In this document: positions 17,044-24,158 of the stretch, piece by piece
Layout: each line of letters begins with the position of its first letter
How positions within the stretch are numbered: position 1 is the stretch's first letter
Assembly (NCBI RefSeq): GCF_029240175.1
Contig: NZ_JARBTM010000008.1
Location: 1-64,000, forward strand
Source of the DNA: Anaerosolibacter sp.
GTDB taxonomy: Bacteria; Bacillota; Clostridia; Peptostreptococcales; Thermotaleaceae
Reading direction: 5' to 3'
DNA length: 64,000 bases
Position numbers and translations under genes: made by a program
The notes under the pieces: model-generated
Told to the model about the DNA's origin: nothing
What the model saw: only the letters and a program-made list of their open reading frames with translations
The model's database searches: none

Positions 17044-17535
17044 ATGGATATTAATACATTAGTTGAAGTGTTGATTAATCTTTCTTTGCAAAAGCAAAAA
17101 TCACTCAAGGAACTTCTAGGAGTTACTACGCTTCAAAGTAATTTAATTAATAATGAACAATTGGATTCCCTAATGACAGCCATTGAAAGAAAACAGCAAA
17201 TTATTCACAATGTAAATGTAATAGATATAGAATTTCTTGAGAAGTATAACAATTTAAAAGAAAAATTAGGTATTCAGACTATTGCTGAAGCTAATATAAA
17301 AGAGTATCCAGTACTTAATATCTTAAGAACACATATTAATGCTATTATGGAACTTTTAAAAGAGATTAATGAAATAGATGAAATAAATAAGGAAAAACTT
17401 AACAAGGATTTTAGCAAGGTGAAAGAAGAATTAAAAAAAATTAAGGCAGAAAAACACAGTGCAAAAATTACTTCTGCTTATAAAAATAAGTATAAAGGTG
17501 TTCAAGGCGTTTTTGTGGATAATAGGGATAAGTAG
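17044..17535 (+). CDS. FliT/FlgN-like helical protein
   Basis: A 163-residue, lysine-rich, all-helical protein with long heptad stretches (LLKEINEIDEINKEKLNKDFSKVKEELKKIKAEKH). It starts 12 bases after fliS with only a weak GGAGA ribosome site. Position after fliS is where fliT lies in Bacillus, and size and helicity fit an export chaperone. Sequence alone does not tell FliT from FlgN, so the call is by context. A terminator follows. Confidence 0.6.
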   Translation: MDINTLVEVLINLSLQKQKSLKELLGVTTLQSNLINNEQLDSLMTAIERKQQIIHNVNVIDIEFLEKYNNLKEKLGIQTIAEANIKEYPVLNILRTHINAIMELLKEINEIDEINKEKLNKDFSKVKEELKKIKAEKHSAKITSAYKNKYKGVQGVFVDNRDK

Positions 17536-17604
17536 TTTACTACGGAAAATAGGATTTGCTTTTTAATATATGTATGATAAACCAATACAGTATTAATAGT
17601 CTTG

Positions 17605-17632
17605 AAGGCCCATAAAGGGCCTTTATTTTTTT
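17605..17632 (+). terminator. Terminator of the fliD-fliS operon
   Basis: The stem AAGGCCC/GGGCCTT (17605-17611 with 17617-17623) is followed by a long T-run. Confidence 0.85.
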
Positions 17633-17810
17633 ACATTCATCGTATTCTATATATATTGGAACATGAACTCTTGCCATTTTATACTTATAAAGATGAGCGA
17701 GTGAAATTCGTCGATTAAGCAAAGAATTTGGTGAACGATTTACCATGTGAAAGGCAGGTATACTAATGTCTTTCGTAGAATTGAAATGGATATAAAGGGG
17801 GATGGGGTCG

Positions 17811-18143
17811 ATGCATATTAGAGGGGTAGAGATGTATAATATGGATGTATATATGAGTCCACGAAGATTAGAGAAAATGGATGGGATTCAAAGAATTGAC
17901 CCTATTCATAAAAATCAGCAGGATTTCTTAATGAAAAATGAAATTAAGAAAGATCAAAATGAGTTTATATTTAAACCAGTACGGGTGAAACCAGCAAATG
18001 CTGTGGGCTCTGGAGCAGTAGGTGTTCAAGTTAGGCTAATGCATAAGAATGATCAGATGATATTCAATGCTTCAATCAATGCAAAACTAGCCTATAAGCC
18101 CATAGAGGAAGCTAGTGGTAAGAATTTTGATTATATGATTTAG
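17811..18143 (+). CDS. Conserved-looking protein of unknown function
   Basis: A 110-residue protein I do not recognise. The start at 17811 (MHIRGVEMYNMDVY) has a GGGGGATGGGG ribosome site; the ATG at 17802 lies inside that site. The sequence is polar, with a basic middle (KNEIKKDQNEFIFKPVRVKPANAV) and a strand-rich end (VGVQVRLMHKNDQMIFNASINAKLAY). There is no signal peptide or membrane segment. It is last in the flagellar block, but its own promoter is not clear. A role in motility is only suggested by position. Confidence 0.6.
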   Translation: MHIRGVEMYNMDVYMSPRRLEKMDGIQRIDPIHKNQQDFLMKNEIKKDQNEFIFKPVRVKPANAVGSGAVGVQVRLMHKNDQMIFNASINAKLAYKPIEEASGKNFDYMI

Positions 18144-18149
18144 TAGTGT

Positions 18150-18218
18150 TGCGGAACATGCATGCCTGTTCCTAACAGATATATTTCCTTGTAGGGAATG
18201 GTCAGTGACCATTCCGGG
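18150..18218. repeat. Small palindromes between 17811 gene and RNA
   Basis: Two palindromic units lie here: GGAACATGCATGCCTGTTCC-like at 18154-18173, and GTAGGGAATGGTCAGTGACCATTCC at 18191-18215. The first is related to a copy at 23908. Both follow the plan of constant ends with a self-complementary centre seen in other gaps. Confidence 0.6.
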
Positions 18219-18302
18219 TTATTAGCATACATATTTATATATGTAATAAGGAAAAAGAAGGATGCTTGAAAAAACCTTCAAAACATAGTATAATATACCG
18301 TG

Positions 18303-18543
18303 CATATAATTAGGTCTGTGGTTGCAAGTCCATGCCAGTCGCAGGCGAAAGGACCCACGTAAGGTAGCCTAAAATAGAGCTGCTGAGCATGGTGCGGCTT
18401 AGAGGTAAGACCTGCCAGAAGAATGATATGATGTTATTGTACATAAATCATTACTTTTGAGAGGGGGAGTAGTGGCGGCGAACCCAGAGCGAAACTTCCA
18501 GCAGGCGAGTGTGGGGTCAAAGACCAGGTCAGCTAAATATATG
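18303..18543 (+). ncRNA. Candidate RaiA-motif structured RNA
   Basis: The ends pair over 11 positions (18303-18313 with 18533-18543, 9 of 11 matched). Inside are purine-rich loop segments such as GGCGAAAGGACCCACGTAAGG and GTGGCGGCGAACCCAGAGCGAAA. The block is GC-rich and ordered compared with the AT-rich flanks and carries no ORF. It lies upstream of hpf (also called raiA), the genomic context that gave the RaiA RNA motif of Firmicutes and Actinobacteria its name. A terminator-like hairpin follows. It does not look like RNase P RNA, tmRNA or SRP RNA. The identity is from memory of context and general appearance, not from a covariance search. Confidence 0.6.
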
Positions 18544-18567
18544 TGTCATTGGCAGTGATGCGAAGAG

Positions 18568-18600
18568 AATCCTTAATCATTTGATTGGGGATTTTTGTTT
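18568..18600 (+). terminator. Terminator after the candidate RNA
   Basis: AATCC-TTAATC / GATTGG-GGATT forms a hairpin followed by TTTTTG-TTTT. It suggests that the structured RNA is made as a separate transcript rather than as a continuous leader of hpf. Confidence 0.65.
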
Positions 18601-18648
18601 TATGTAGGATGGTGCATAGCAAAGCTACTTGAGATTAGGATTGCGGTT

Positions 18649-18852
18649 GTAGGGGCAATTCACGAATTGCCCGATATTAATAGAGATGTTCATTGTTATG
18701 TCATGCTGAGTGCAACGAAGCATCTGTAAAACTAAAAGCCAGATCCTTCGCGATGCTCAGGATGACAGTTAGGCTGGTGGTTGGGGTCTACGGGCGATTC
18801 GTGAATCGCCCCTACAAATTTGATTAATCTCGATCTCGACCTTAATTTAAGA
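18649..18852. repeat. Cluster of dispersed repeats
   Basis: Within the 1.4-kb gene-free stretch 18144-19572 lie: a GTAGGGGC-type palindrome with centre AATTCACGAATT (18649-18674); a 70-base imperfect palindrome running from GTCATGCTGAG to CAGGATGACAG (18698-18768); a palindrome CGGGCGATTCGTGAATCGCCCCTAC (18790-18814); and hexamer units of the TCTCGATCTCGACC type (18825-18846). All have relatives elsewhere in the window. Confidence 0.75.
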
Positions 18853-19022
18853 TATTTACGTTATATAGTTCTTTTTTCGCAGATTGTGCATATACATAAT
18901 AAGTTCGCAAAAAATACTGTCAGATAAAATTGCAGGTGTTGTCATATGGTATTTTGTCGAAATATAAATAATTTATGACGAAAATTGAATACAATTAATG
19001 ACAAAATGATGCAAAAAGTGAC

Positions 19023-19255
19023 TTATCCACCATTGGTTCACAGGGTTATGCACAGTTGTGATATTGAAAAAATCAGTTATCAACAGTTTTATCCACATTA
19101 TCCACAGAAAAACATTCAACATACACACAATATGTGGACAGGTTGTATATTTTCATAAATTTGGTAAAAAATTAAGTTAAGAAACTACTTTATTTTTAAT
19201 AATAAATGGAGATATAGAAAAATTGTAAAAATTCTGTGGATAAACTCGTGGATAC
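19023..19255. promoter_or_regulatory. DnaA-box cluster A
   Basis: Boxes on the plus strand: TTATCCACC 19023, TTATGCACA 19046, TTATCAACA 19077, TTATCCACA 19089 and TTATCCACA 19098 (the last two match the consensus and abut). On the minus strand a perfect box lies at 19235-19243 (TGTGGATAA), with weaker ones at 19133 and 19247. Surroundings are very AT-rich. No dnaA or dnaN is present, so this is more likely a DnaA titration or regulatory site than the replication origin. Confidence 0.75.
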
Positions 19256-19448
19256 TGTTGAAAAGTCCTGTTGAATTTTCAATATATTATGAATAAGTGT
19301 ATTTATTAGGATGAGTTGATCTGACAAAATAATATAAAGGAATAATTTCCTTGAAGAAATTGAAGATGGTTGTTTGATATGAGTGTGGCTGGGTAAAATA
19401 ATGATATATCAAACTTGTCCATTTAAGTTCAAAAATTTCTAGCAATTA

Positions 19449-19477
19449 AAAGGAAAGTATTGAAATCTGGCGAATAT
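19449..19477 (+). promoter_or_regulatory. Sigma-H-like promoter of hpf
   Basis: AAAGGAAAG at 19449-19457, an 11-base spacer and GGCGAATAT at 19469-19477 match the sigma-H consensus (RnAGGAWWW ... RnnGAATWW) except for one base. hpf starts 96 bases downstream. In Bacillus the orthologue yvyD is under sigma-H and sigma-B, so stationary-phase expression is expected. Confidence 0.6.
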
Positions 19478-19572
19478 GATTATATAACATCATTTTCAGC
19501 CAGCATAAAGACAAGTTTTGAGTTGGAGCATATCCGACTCGATGATATATATGTTGAAGGGAGCTGAAGTAT

Positions 19573-20103
19573 ATGAGAGTCAGAGTCAGTGGAAGGAATT
19601 TAGCGGTAACAGATGCGTTAAAGGACACAATCAATAACAAGCTGGAGAAGTTTGGAAAGTACTTTAAGGAGGATACAGAGGCTCAGGCAACCCTTAGTGT
19701 GGAAAAGAACAGACAGATCTTTGAGATTACAATTCCAATCAATGGATCAATCCTGAGAGCGGAGGAGTCTACAGAAGACATGTATGCATCCGTCGATAAG
19801 GCCATAGACAAGTTAAATCGACAGATAGAAAAATATAAAACCAAGCTGGAAAAAAAATATAAAGGTCATGATACCATTCGATTTGAATATATTCCTGATG
19901 TGACACCAGGTGAGAAAAGTGAGGCTAAGATTGTAAGGACGAAGCGTTTCTCCGTCAAACCTATGGATCCCGAAGAAGCAGTACTTCAAATGGAACTCCT
20001 AGGACATAATTTCTTTGTATTTACCAATGGGGATACGGAGGAATTAAACGTGGTATATAAGCGTAAGGATGGGGATTATGGTTTAATTGAACCAACATTC
20101 TAA
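19573..20103 (+). CDS. hpf: Ribosome hibernation promoting factor, long form
   Basis: A 176-residue protein; ATG after AAGGGAG. The N-terminal RaiA domain (MRVRVSGRNLAVTDALKDTINNKLEKFGKYF ... EESTEDMYASVDKAIDKLNRQIEKYKTKL) is joined by a linker to the C-terminal dimerisation domain (RTKRFSVKPMDPEEAVLQMELLGHNFFVFTNGDTEELNVVYKRKDGDYGLIEP). The long form pairs 70S ribosomes into 100S dimers in stationary phase. It is followed by a strong terminator, and secA comes 4 kb later. In Bacillus hpf and secA are neighbours, so the intervening genes are an insertion relative to that order. Confidence 0.96.
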   Translation: MRVRVSGRNLAVTDALKDTINNKLEKFGKYFKEDTEAQATLSVEKNRQIFEITIPINGSILRAEESTEDMYASVDKAIDKLNRQIEKYKTKLEKKYKGHDTIRFEYIPDVTPGEKSEAKIVRTKRFSVKPMDPEEAVLQMELLGHNFFVFTNGDTEELNVVYKRKDGDYGLIEPTF

Positions 20104-20114
20104 TAGAAGAAAGC

Positions 20115-20146
20115 AATAGGACAGCGCAAGCTGTCCTATTTTTATT
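20115..20146 (+). terminator. Terminator after hpf
   Basis: An 11-bp perfect stem AATAGGACAGC/GCTGTCCTATT (20115-20125 with 20130-20140) is followed by TTTATTT. Confidence 0.85.
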
Positions 20147-20160
20147 TGGGGCGATGACTG

Positions 20161-20190
20161 ATATCGGGCGATTCGTGAATCGCCCCTACG
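20161..20190. repeat. GTAGGGGC-type palindrome (reverse copy)
   Basis: CGGGCGATTCGTGAATCGCCCCTAC is the same as the copy at 18790 and, on the other strand, as those at 33849 and 43931. The rest of the gap 20191-20376 is AT-rich with no gene. Confidence 0.75.
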
Positions 20191-20376
20191 AGAATAGAAC
20201 ATGCATGGCTGCACCCTACACATTTCATGCTCTATATTGACAAATTTAATAAAATGTAAAATTATGTATTGTTATCAAATAAAAAAGAAGGATATAGATG
20301 ACAAAAGTCGAATAGATGTAGTTGGGATAGTTATATGTATTGATTGAATATATTATGGGGACTAGAGGGGTTTAAC

Positions 20377-21021
20377 ATGGAGAATCTAAACATAAATCAA
20401 ATGATATCGGAAATGGAAGAAATCATTAATCACATACCTGAAGTGATTTCATCAAAGGTAATTGTAAGTGATAGTAACGATTTAGAAGAAATACATGTAT
20501 TGGCGTCAAATCAGAGAAATGCCAAGCAGATCGCTAGAGATATTCAATCAGCCTTAACGGCTAAGTTTGATATAAAGATCGACCACAAAATTATCAGTGT
20601 GGCACAGATTAATTTTAAGCAAGAAGTAGAAAATGAATTCCGTTTAAAGATTCATTCCATAGGATATTCGGTATCTGGGAATATGGCTCAGATCAAGGTG
20701 GTGCTGCAAAAAGGGGATGAGTTGATCGAGGGCTTAGCCCAGGGGATGAATTCAAAGAACAATGTCTACCGAATGGTAGCCAATGCAACCTTAGAATGCA
20801 TTCACTCTCTAATGGGAATGAATAGTACCTTTATCGTAGAGGATATCGAGCAAATGCAGCTGGCAAAGCGAAATGTGATTGTTACAGCCATTAGCCTCAT
20901 CACTCATCATGAAGAAGAACTGATGGTTGGATCTGCCGTGGTGCGAAAGGATGAATATGAAACCATCGTCCGGGCAACCCTGGATGCCATCAACAGGAGA
21001 ATCGTAAGATTCGGTAACTAA
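20377..21021 (+). CDS. Conserved protein of unknown function
   Basis: A 214-residue soluble protein. Start 20377 (MENLNINQMISEM) follows AGAGGGG. The N-terminal part (about 25-75: SSKVIVSDSNDLEEIHVLA ... AKQIARDIQSALTAKFDIKIDHKIISVAQI) looks like a small alpha-beta domain, recalling proteins found beside HD-GYP and other signalling genes. The C-terminal 120 residues alternate strands and helices (EFRLKIHSIGYSV, AQIKVVLQKGDELIEGLAQG, VYRMVANATLECIHSLM). I do not know a function. It immediately precedes the peptide/RNA module and the HD-GYP gene and may be part of that unit. Confidence 0.7.
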   Translation: MENLNINQMISEMEEIINHIPEVISSKVIVSDSNDLEEIHVLASNQRNAKQIARDIQSALTAKFDIKIDHKIISVAQINFKQEVENEFRLKIHSIGYSVSGNMAQIKVVLQKGDELIEGLAQGMNSKNNVYRMVANATLECIHSLMGMNSTFIVEDIEQMQLAKRNVIVTAISLITHHEEELMVGSAVVRKDEYETIVRATLDAINRRIVRFGN

Positions 21022-21028
21022 GTTAGTA

Positions 21029-21230
21029 TTTTAGGTCGGCTAGTTTTAAAAACATAGCGAAGCGGATATAGCCTGTGGACATTAGCGAAGCACCAGAGCC
21101 TACTACAAAGGGGGCTATATCACATGCAAAAAAGATTAATGGTACTTTTTATGAGCTTATTATCATTAGTTTTAGCTGGCGGCGCAAGCTACAGCTGGAA
21201 ATAGTTTTTAATTTTAATGCCGACCTAAAA
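21029..21230 (+). other. Inverted-repeat module enclosing a peptide gene
   Basis: Perfect 12-bp arms (21029-21040 and 21219-21230) enclose about 200 bases. Inside, GATATAGCC at 21065-21073 pairs perfectly with GGCTATATC at 21113-21121. That inner hairpin takes in the last bases of the AAAGGGGG ribosome site of the peptide gene. TAGCGAAGC is directly repeated at 21055-21063 and 21083-21091. The outer right arm ends 8 bases before the Shine-Dalgarno of the HD-GYP gene, so folding could affect both ORFs. It does not match the cyclic di-GMP riboswitch consensuses that I remember. Confidence 0.6.
21124..21204 (+). CDS. 26-residue hydrophobic peptide, possible exported signal
   Basis: ATG at 21124 is 9 bases after AAAGGGGG. 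The product is 26 residues: a basic start (MQKR), a hydrophobic core (LMVLFMSLLSLVLAGGA) and a short polar tail (SYSWK). This is the plan of a signal peptide with almost nothing after the likely cleavage point, or of a single-pass micro-membrane protein. The ribosome site is partly within an RNA hairpin, suggesting controlled translation. It could be a peptide pheromone, a leader peptide acting on the HD-GYP gene, or a small partner of that membrane protein. It has no cysteine, so it is not a typical AgrD. Confidence 0.6.
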   Translation: MQKRLMVLFMSLLSLVLAGGASYSWK

Positions 21231-21250
21231 TCATATAAAGGAGAATAAAC

Positions 21251-22528
21251 ATGAGAGGTATGCCTGTTAAACTAAAACTATATACTGCCTGTATCATTGG
21301 AATAGGGATAATCTACATGTATAACTCTGTTGGCATGATTGATATGAATGCCGTATCATCAATCGTATTTTTTATTATTTTAGGTGCAATAGCAGAAGCT
21401 CTAAATATTAGACTAAAGGGAACCACTGCAATATCTGTTAATTTTGCTATAGGTATGGCTACTCTACTAATATTTAAACCAGGAATAGCAGCGTTAGTCG
21501 GCTTCGTTTCAATGGTATTATGCGTTGAATTTGCCAATGGGAAAATTGTGCATATATTTAATAGCTCTTTATATAAAAGAGTCTTTAACGGAAGTGCATA
21601 CGCAATTTCACTTGGTTGTGCAGGAATAGGCTATAGTCTTTTTAATTCAAACTATAAAGTTTTGACTTTTTACGATTTGAATGGAATTGGAATCATTGTC
21701 AGTATTTGTGTTTATATCTTTGTAAATAGCCTAATTTTCTCGCTATTAACTTCGATATTAGAAAATAAGAATCCCTTGGAATTTTTTAAGAATAATGCAT
21801 GGGTATCAGTAAATATTTTAGGATTATCTCCATTAGGTATAATTATAGCAGTGGCATATAAATCATACGGATGGTTTGCAGTGCTACTATTTTTTGGACC
21901 ATTGTTAATTGCACGATATTCCTTTAAACTATATATGGATATGCGTCATGTTTACTTTGAAACGATCAAAGCTTTGTCTAGTGCCATGGAGGCCAAAGAC
22001 AAGTATACAAATGGACATTCCTACAGGGTTGCAGACTATGCTGTGGGGATTGCAGAACAAATGGGCTATAAGCATGATGCGCTAGACCGAATCAAAACCG
22101 CAGCGGTTTTGCATGATATAGGAAAGATAGGTATATCTGACAGTATATTAAACAAACCAGGACATCTTGAAGATAACGAATATGTAGCAATTCAAAAACA
22201 TCCAGAGATTGGTGCCAAGATTCTGTCTGAGGTAGAGTTCTTAGGAGATGTGTCTAAAATCATCAAATATCACCATGAACGATTTGATGGGAAAGGATAT
22301 CCAGAGGGTCTAAAGGATGCTGAAATTCCAATGGAAGCCAGCATCTTGGCGGTAGCCGATGCCTATGATGCCATGACTTCAGATCGTCCGTACCGTAAGG
22401 CTATGGATAGCCATACAGCCATGAATATCTTAGTCAAGGAATCCGGGATACAGTTTAATCCCATTGTGGTGAAGGCATTTCGTGACTATTTAAGAAAGCA
22501 TGGGGAGGAAATCGCCCATGTGGGTTGA
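21251..22528 (+). CDS. Membrane HD-GYP phosphodiesterase
   Basis: A 425-residue protein; ATG after AAAGGAG. Residues 1-235 contain about 7-8 hydrophobic segments forming a membrane sensor. Residues 240-415 are an HD-GYP domain with HDIGKIG near 288, a KHPEIGAKIL segment, HHERFDGKGYPEGL and ADAYDAMTSDRPYR. All metal-binding residues and the GYP triad are kept, so it should degrade cyclic di-GMP (or a related dinucleotide). It follows the peptide module closely and overlaps the next gene by 11 bases, so the two are translationally coupled. Confidence 0.9.
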   Translation: MRGMPVKLKLYTACIIGIGIIYMYNSVGMIDMNAVSSIVFFIILGAIAEALNIRLKGTTAISVNFAIGMATLLIFKPGIAALVGFVSMVLCVEFANGKIVHIFNSSLYKRVFNGSAYAISLGCAGIGYSLFNSNYKVLTFYDLNGIGIIVSICVYIFVNSLIFSLLTSILENKNPLEFFKNNAWVSVNILGLSPLGIIIAVAYKSYGWFAVLLFFGPLLIARYSFKLYMDMRHVYFETIKALSSAMEAKDKYTNGHSYRVADYAVGIAEQMGYKHDALDRIKTAAVLHDIGKIGISDSILNKPGHLEDNEYVAIQKHPEIGAKILSEVEFLGDVSKIIKYHHERFDGKGYPEGLKDAEIPMEASILAVADAYDAMTSDRPYRKAMDSHTAMNILVKESGIQFNPIVVKAFRDYLRKHGEEIAHVG

Positions 22529-23120
22529 ATCTGTGGGTAGTGCCATTGTTGTTGGAAAGCTCCGAGGGGGAAAGGTAAAGAACCTTGTGGATACCTACAT
22601 TGAGAAATGGTGGTTAATTACCTTGGCAGCGTTGATTGAGGTGACGGCTTCATGGATTCGTGGAAAAGAAATCCCATCTTTGTGGCAATATACGGATCAG
22701 TATATCTGGCTGATTCATTTGGTAACTTATGGCTTATTGATTTATGTAATACTATATAATCGAAAATTAACAGGTTTTAGATTGATTCTATTTGGAATCA
22801 TTTTAAATTTTATTGTTATTATGTCAAACGGTGGTCGAATGCCTGTGGATATCAGTGGTGTTGATCCCATCATCAATCAAGAAAAGATAGCAATACTGCA
22901 GTCGGGAAGGGATTTAGTCCACTCGGTATTGGATGAAAGCACTGTATTTGGCTTTTTAGGGGATATAATTCACCTGAAAAAACCATACCCATTACCCAAA
23001 GCCCTGAGTATAGGGGATATATTTATGATGATAGGCGTATTTTTATTTATCCAAAAACAAATGTTATTGAGTATAAAATCATTGAAGCATGAAAATACTT
23101 CGCTAACGGCTAACGGCTAA
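22518..23120 (+). CDS. DUF5317-like membrane protein, copy 1
   Basis: A 200-residue protein. ATG 22518 lies within the end of the HD-GYP gene, with GGGGAGG upstream. The N-terminus has VVGKLRGGKVKNL, followed by about four membrane helices, the segment LNFIVIMSNGGRMPVD and, near the end, KKPYPLPKALSIGDIFMMIGVFLFIQ. The next gene has the same motifs in the same order, so these are paralogues. The last residues (SLTANG) and the stop are encoded by the first units of a GCTAACG array, so the original C-terminus may have been altered. Function is unknown. Confidence 0.75.
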   Translation: MWVESVGSAIVVGKLRGGKVKNLVDTYIEKWWLITLAALIEVTASWIRGKEIPSLWQYTDQYIWLIHLVTYGLLIYVILYNRKLTGFRLILFGIILNFIVIMSNGGRMPVDISGVDPIINQEKIAILQSGRDLVHSVLDESTVFGFLGDIIHLKKPYPLPKALSIGDIFMMIGVFLFIQKQMLLSIKSLKHENTSLTANG

Positions 23121-23157
23121 CGGCTAACGGCTAACGGCTAACGGCTAACGGCTAACG
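23102..23157. repeat. Tandem heptamer array, 8 x GCTAACG
   Basis: Eight perfect copies of a 7-base unit. The array supplies the stop codon of the upstream gene, and TAA occurs in all three frames within 21 bases of it. The same unit in degenerate form appears at 23950, 36321-36437, 42535-42585 and 50949. Confidence 0.9.
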
Positions 23158-23235
23158 TACTACCCTTGAGGTAAGGTGCATCAGAAACAGGCACCCAATT
23201 CTAGAGCGCGCTACGCAAAGAAGGAGTGATATGGC

Positions 23236-23829
23236 TTGCTAATCGAAGGAACAATATTAGGCTTGATTTTAGGAAAAATAAGAGGTGGAAAGTTTAGCAA
23301 TTTGGGAGATATGCAGATCAATGGTTGGACGATTTTGATTCTAGCCCTGCTGCTGCAATTGACGCCCATTATTTCCGAGGATTTTCCGTTCTTTGCAAAG
23401 TATCAACCTCATATCTATGCCACATCCATTATTCTTACGATGATTTGTATATGCATGAATCTAAGAAAAAAGGGAATGTGGGCTTTCTTCGTTGGAATCT
23501 TGCTGAATCTGATTGTGATCGCCTTTAATGGTTTTCAGATGCCCATTTCTTTTTCAGCCTTAAAGCTTGCGGGACTAGATTCCATGGTTAATGCCATTCA
23601 AAGCGGCGATATGATGCATTTCCGTTCTTTAGAAGGAGCAGCCCAGGGGATCAAGATGCTGGCAAAATTCATTCCTATACCGAAGCCATATCCACTGCCA
23701 AAGGTAATCAGTATTGGAGATATCTTTATAACCCTGGGATTGATCCTATTTATCACAGGTGAAATGAAAAAAAGTAAGTTTTATGTGCGACATCGTATGA
23801 TAAAACATGGATATAAAGGAAGAATATAA
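23236..23829 (+). CDS. DUF5317-like membrane protein, copy 2
   Basis: A 197-residue protein starting at TTG with AAGGAG upstream. It has the same plan as the preceding protein: LGKIRGGKFSNLGDMQINGWTILILAL, several membrane helices, NLIVIAFNGFQMPISF, and PKPYPLPKVISIGDIFITLGLILFITGEM. Local duplication is the simplest explanation. The two copies sit behind an HD-GYP membrane protein, which hints at a shared envelope role, but none is known to me. A hairpin terminator follows. Confidence 0.75.
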   Translation: MLIEGTILGLILGKIRGGKFSNLGDMQINGWTILILALLLQLTPIISEDFPFFAKYQPHIYATSIILTMICICMNLRKKGMWAFFVGILLNLIVIAFNGFQMPISFSALKLAGLDSMVNAIQSGDMMHFRSLEGAAQGIKMLAKFIPIPKPYPLPKVISIGDIFITLGLILFITGEMKKSKFYVRHRMIKHGYKGRI

Positions 23830-23858
23830 GGGAGAGTATATTACTCTTCCTTTTTTAT
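23830..23858 (+). terminator. Terminator after DUF5317 copy 2
   Basis: GGGAGAGTA/TACTCTTCC stem followed by TTTTTT, starting 1 base after the stop. Confidence 0.8.
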
Positions 23859-23902
23859 ATCATCAAAAATTTTGAATAGTCTATATGAAGAGTTTATCGC
23901 TA

Positions 23903-23981
23903 TTCTTGCGGAACAGGCATGCCTGTTCCCTACAGGGACGGCTGTTCATTAACGGCTAACCTGCTAACTGCTAACCGAGCC
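23903..23981. repeat. Palindromic and heptamer repeats before secA
   Basis: In the gap 23859-24158 there is the palindrome GGAACAGGCATGCCTGTTCC (23909-23928) and a degenerate TAACGGCTAACCTGCTAAC string (23950-23978). The remaining sequence is AT-rich and contains the secA promoter. Confidence 0.65.
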
Positions 23982-24108
23982 AGTAAAAGGCCTGAATAAT
24001 TGATTAAATTACTGATGGAAAGCTACATATTAATAGAGGTTATCTGTATTTTCACATAATTGTAACATAAAATATCTATGATAAGCTTTTATCAAGAAAA
24101 TTGTTGTG

Positions 24109-24137
24109 TTACAATGAAAATTGGAGTATTCTATACT
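24109..24137 (+). promoter_or_regulatory. Sigma-A promoter of secA
   Basis: TTACAA at 24109-24114, a 17-base spacer and TATACT at 24132-24137, 22 bases before the chosen secA start. This supports the start at 24159, since the upstream in-frame ATGs would lie before or inside the promoter. Confidence 0.65.
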
Positions 24138-24158
24138 GCCATAGAAAGGATGAGACGA

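Noticed and set aside
17690-17720. Possible sigma-D promoter before the 17811 gene
   Set aside because: TAAA and GTCGATTA are 18 bases apart and the -10 has two mismatches, so support is too weak.
19023-19255. DnaA boxes could mark oriC
   Set aside because: No dnaA, dnaN, gyrase or rpmH genes are near; the flanks are flagellar, hpf and secA genes, which lie away from the origin in known relatives.
21029-21121. Cyclic di-GMP riboswitch before the HD-GYP gene
   Set aside because: Conserved class I and class II segments that I know are absent; only generic hairpins are seen.
24078-24158. N-terminal extension of SecA
   Set aside because: The region contains a sigma-A promoter, and SecA proteins begin at the chosen MSFLDKIF-type start.
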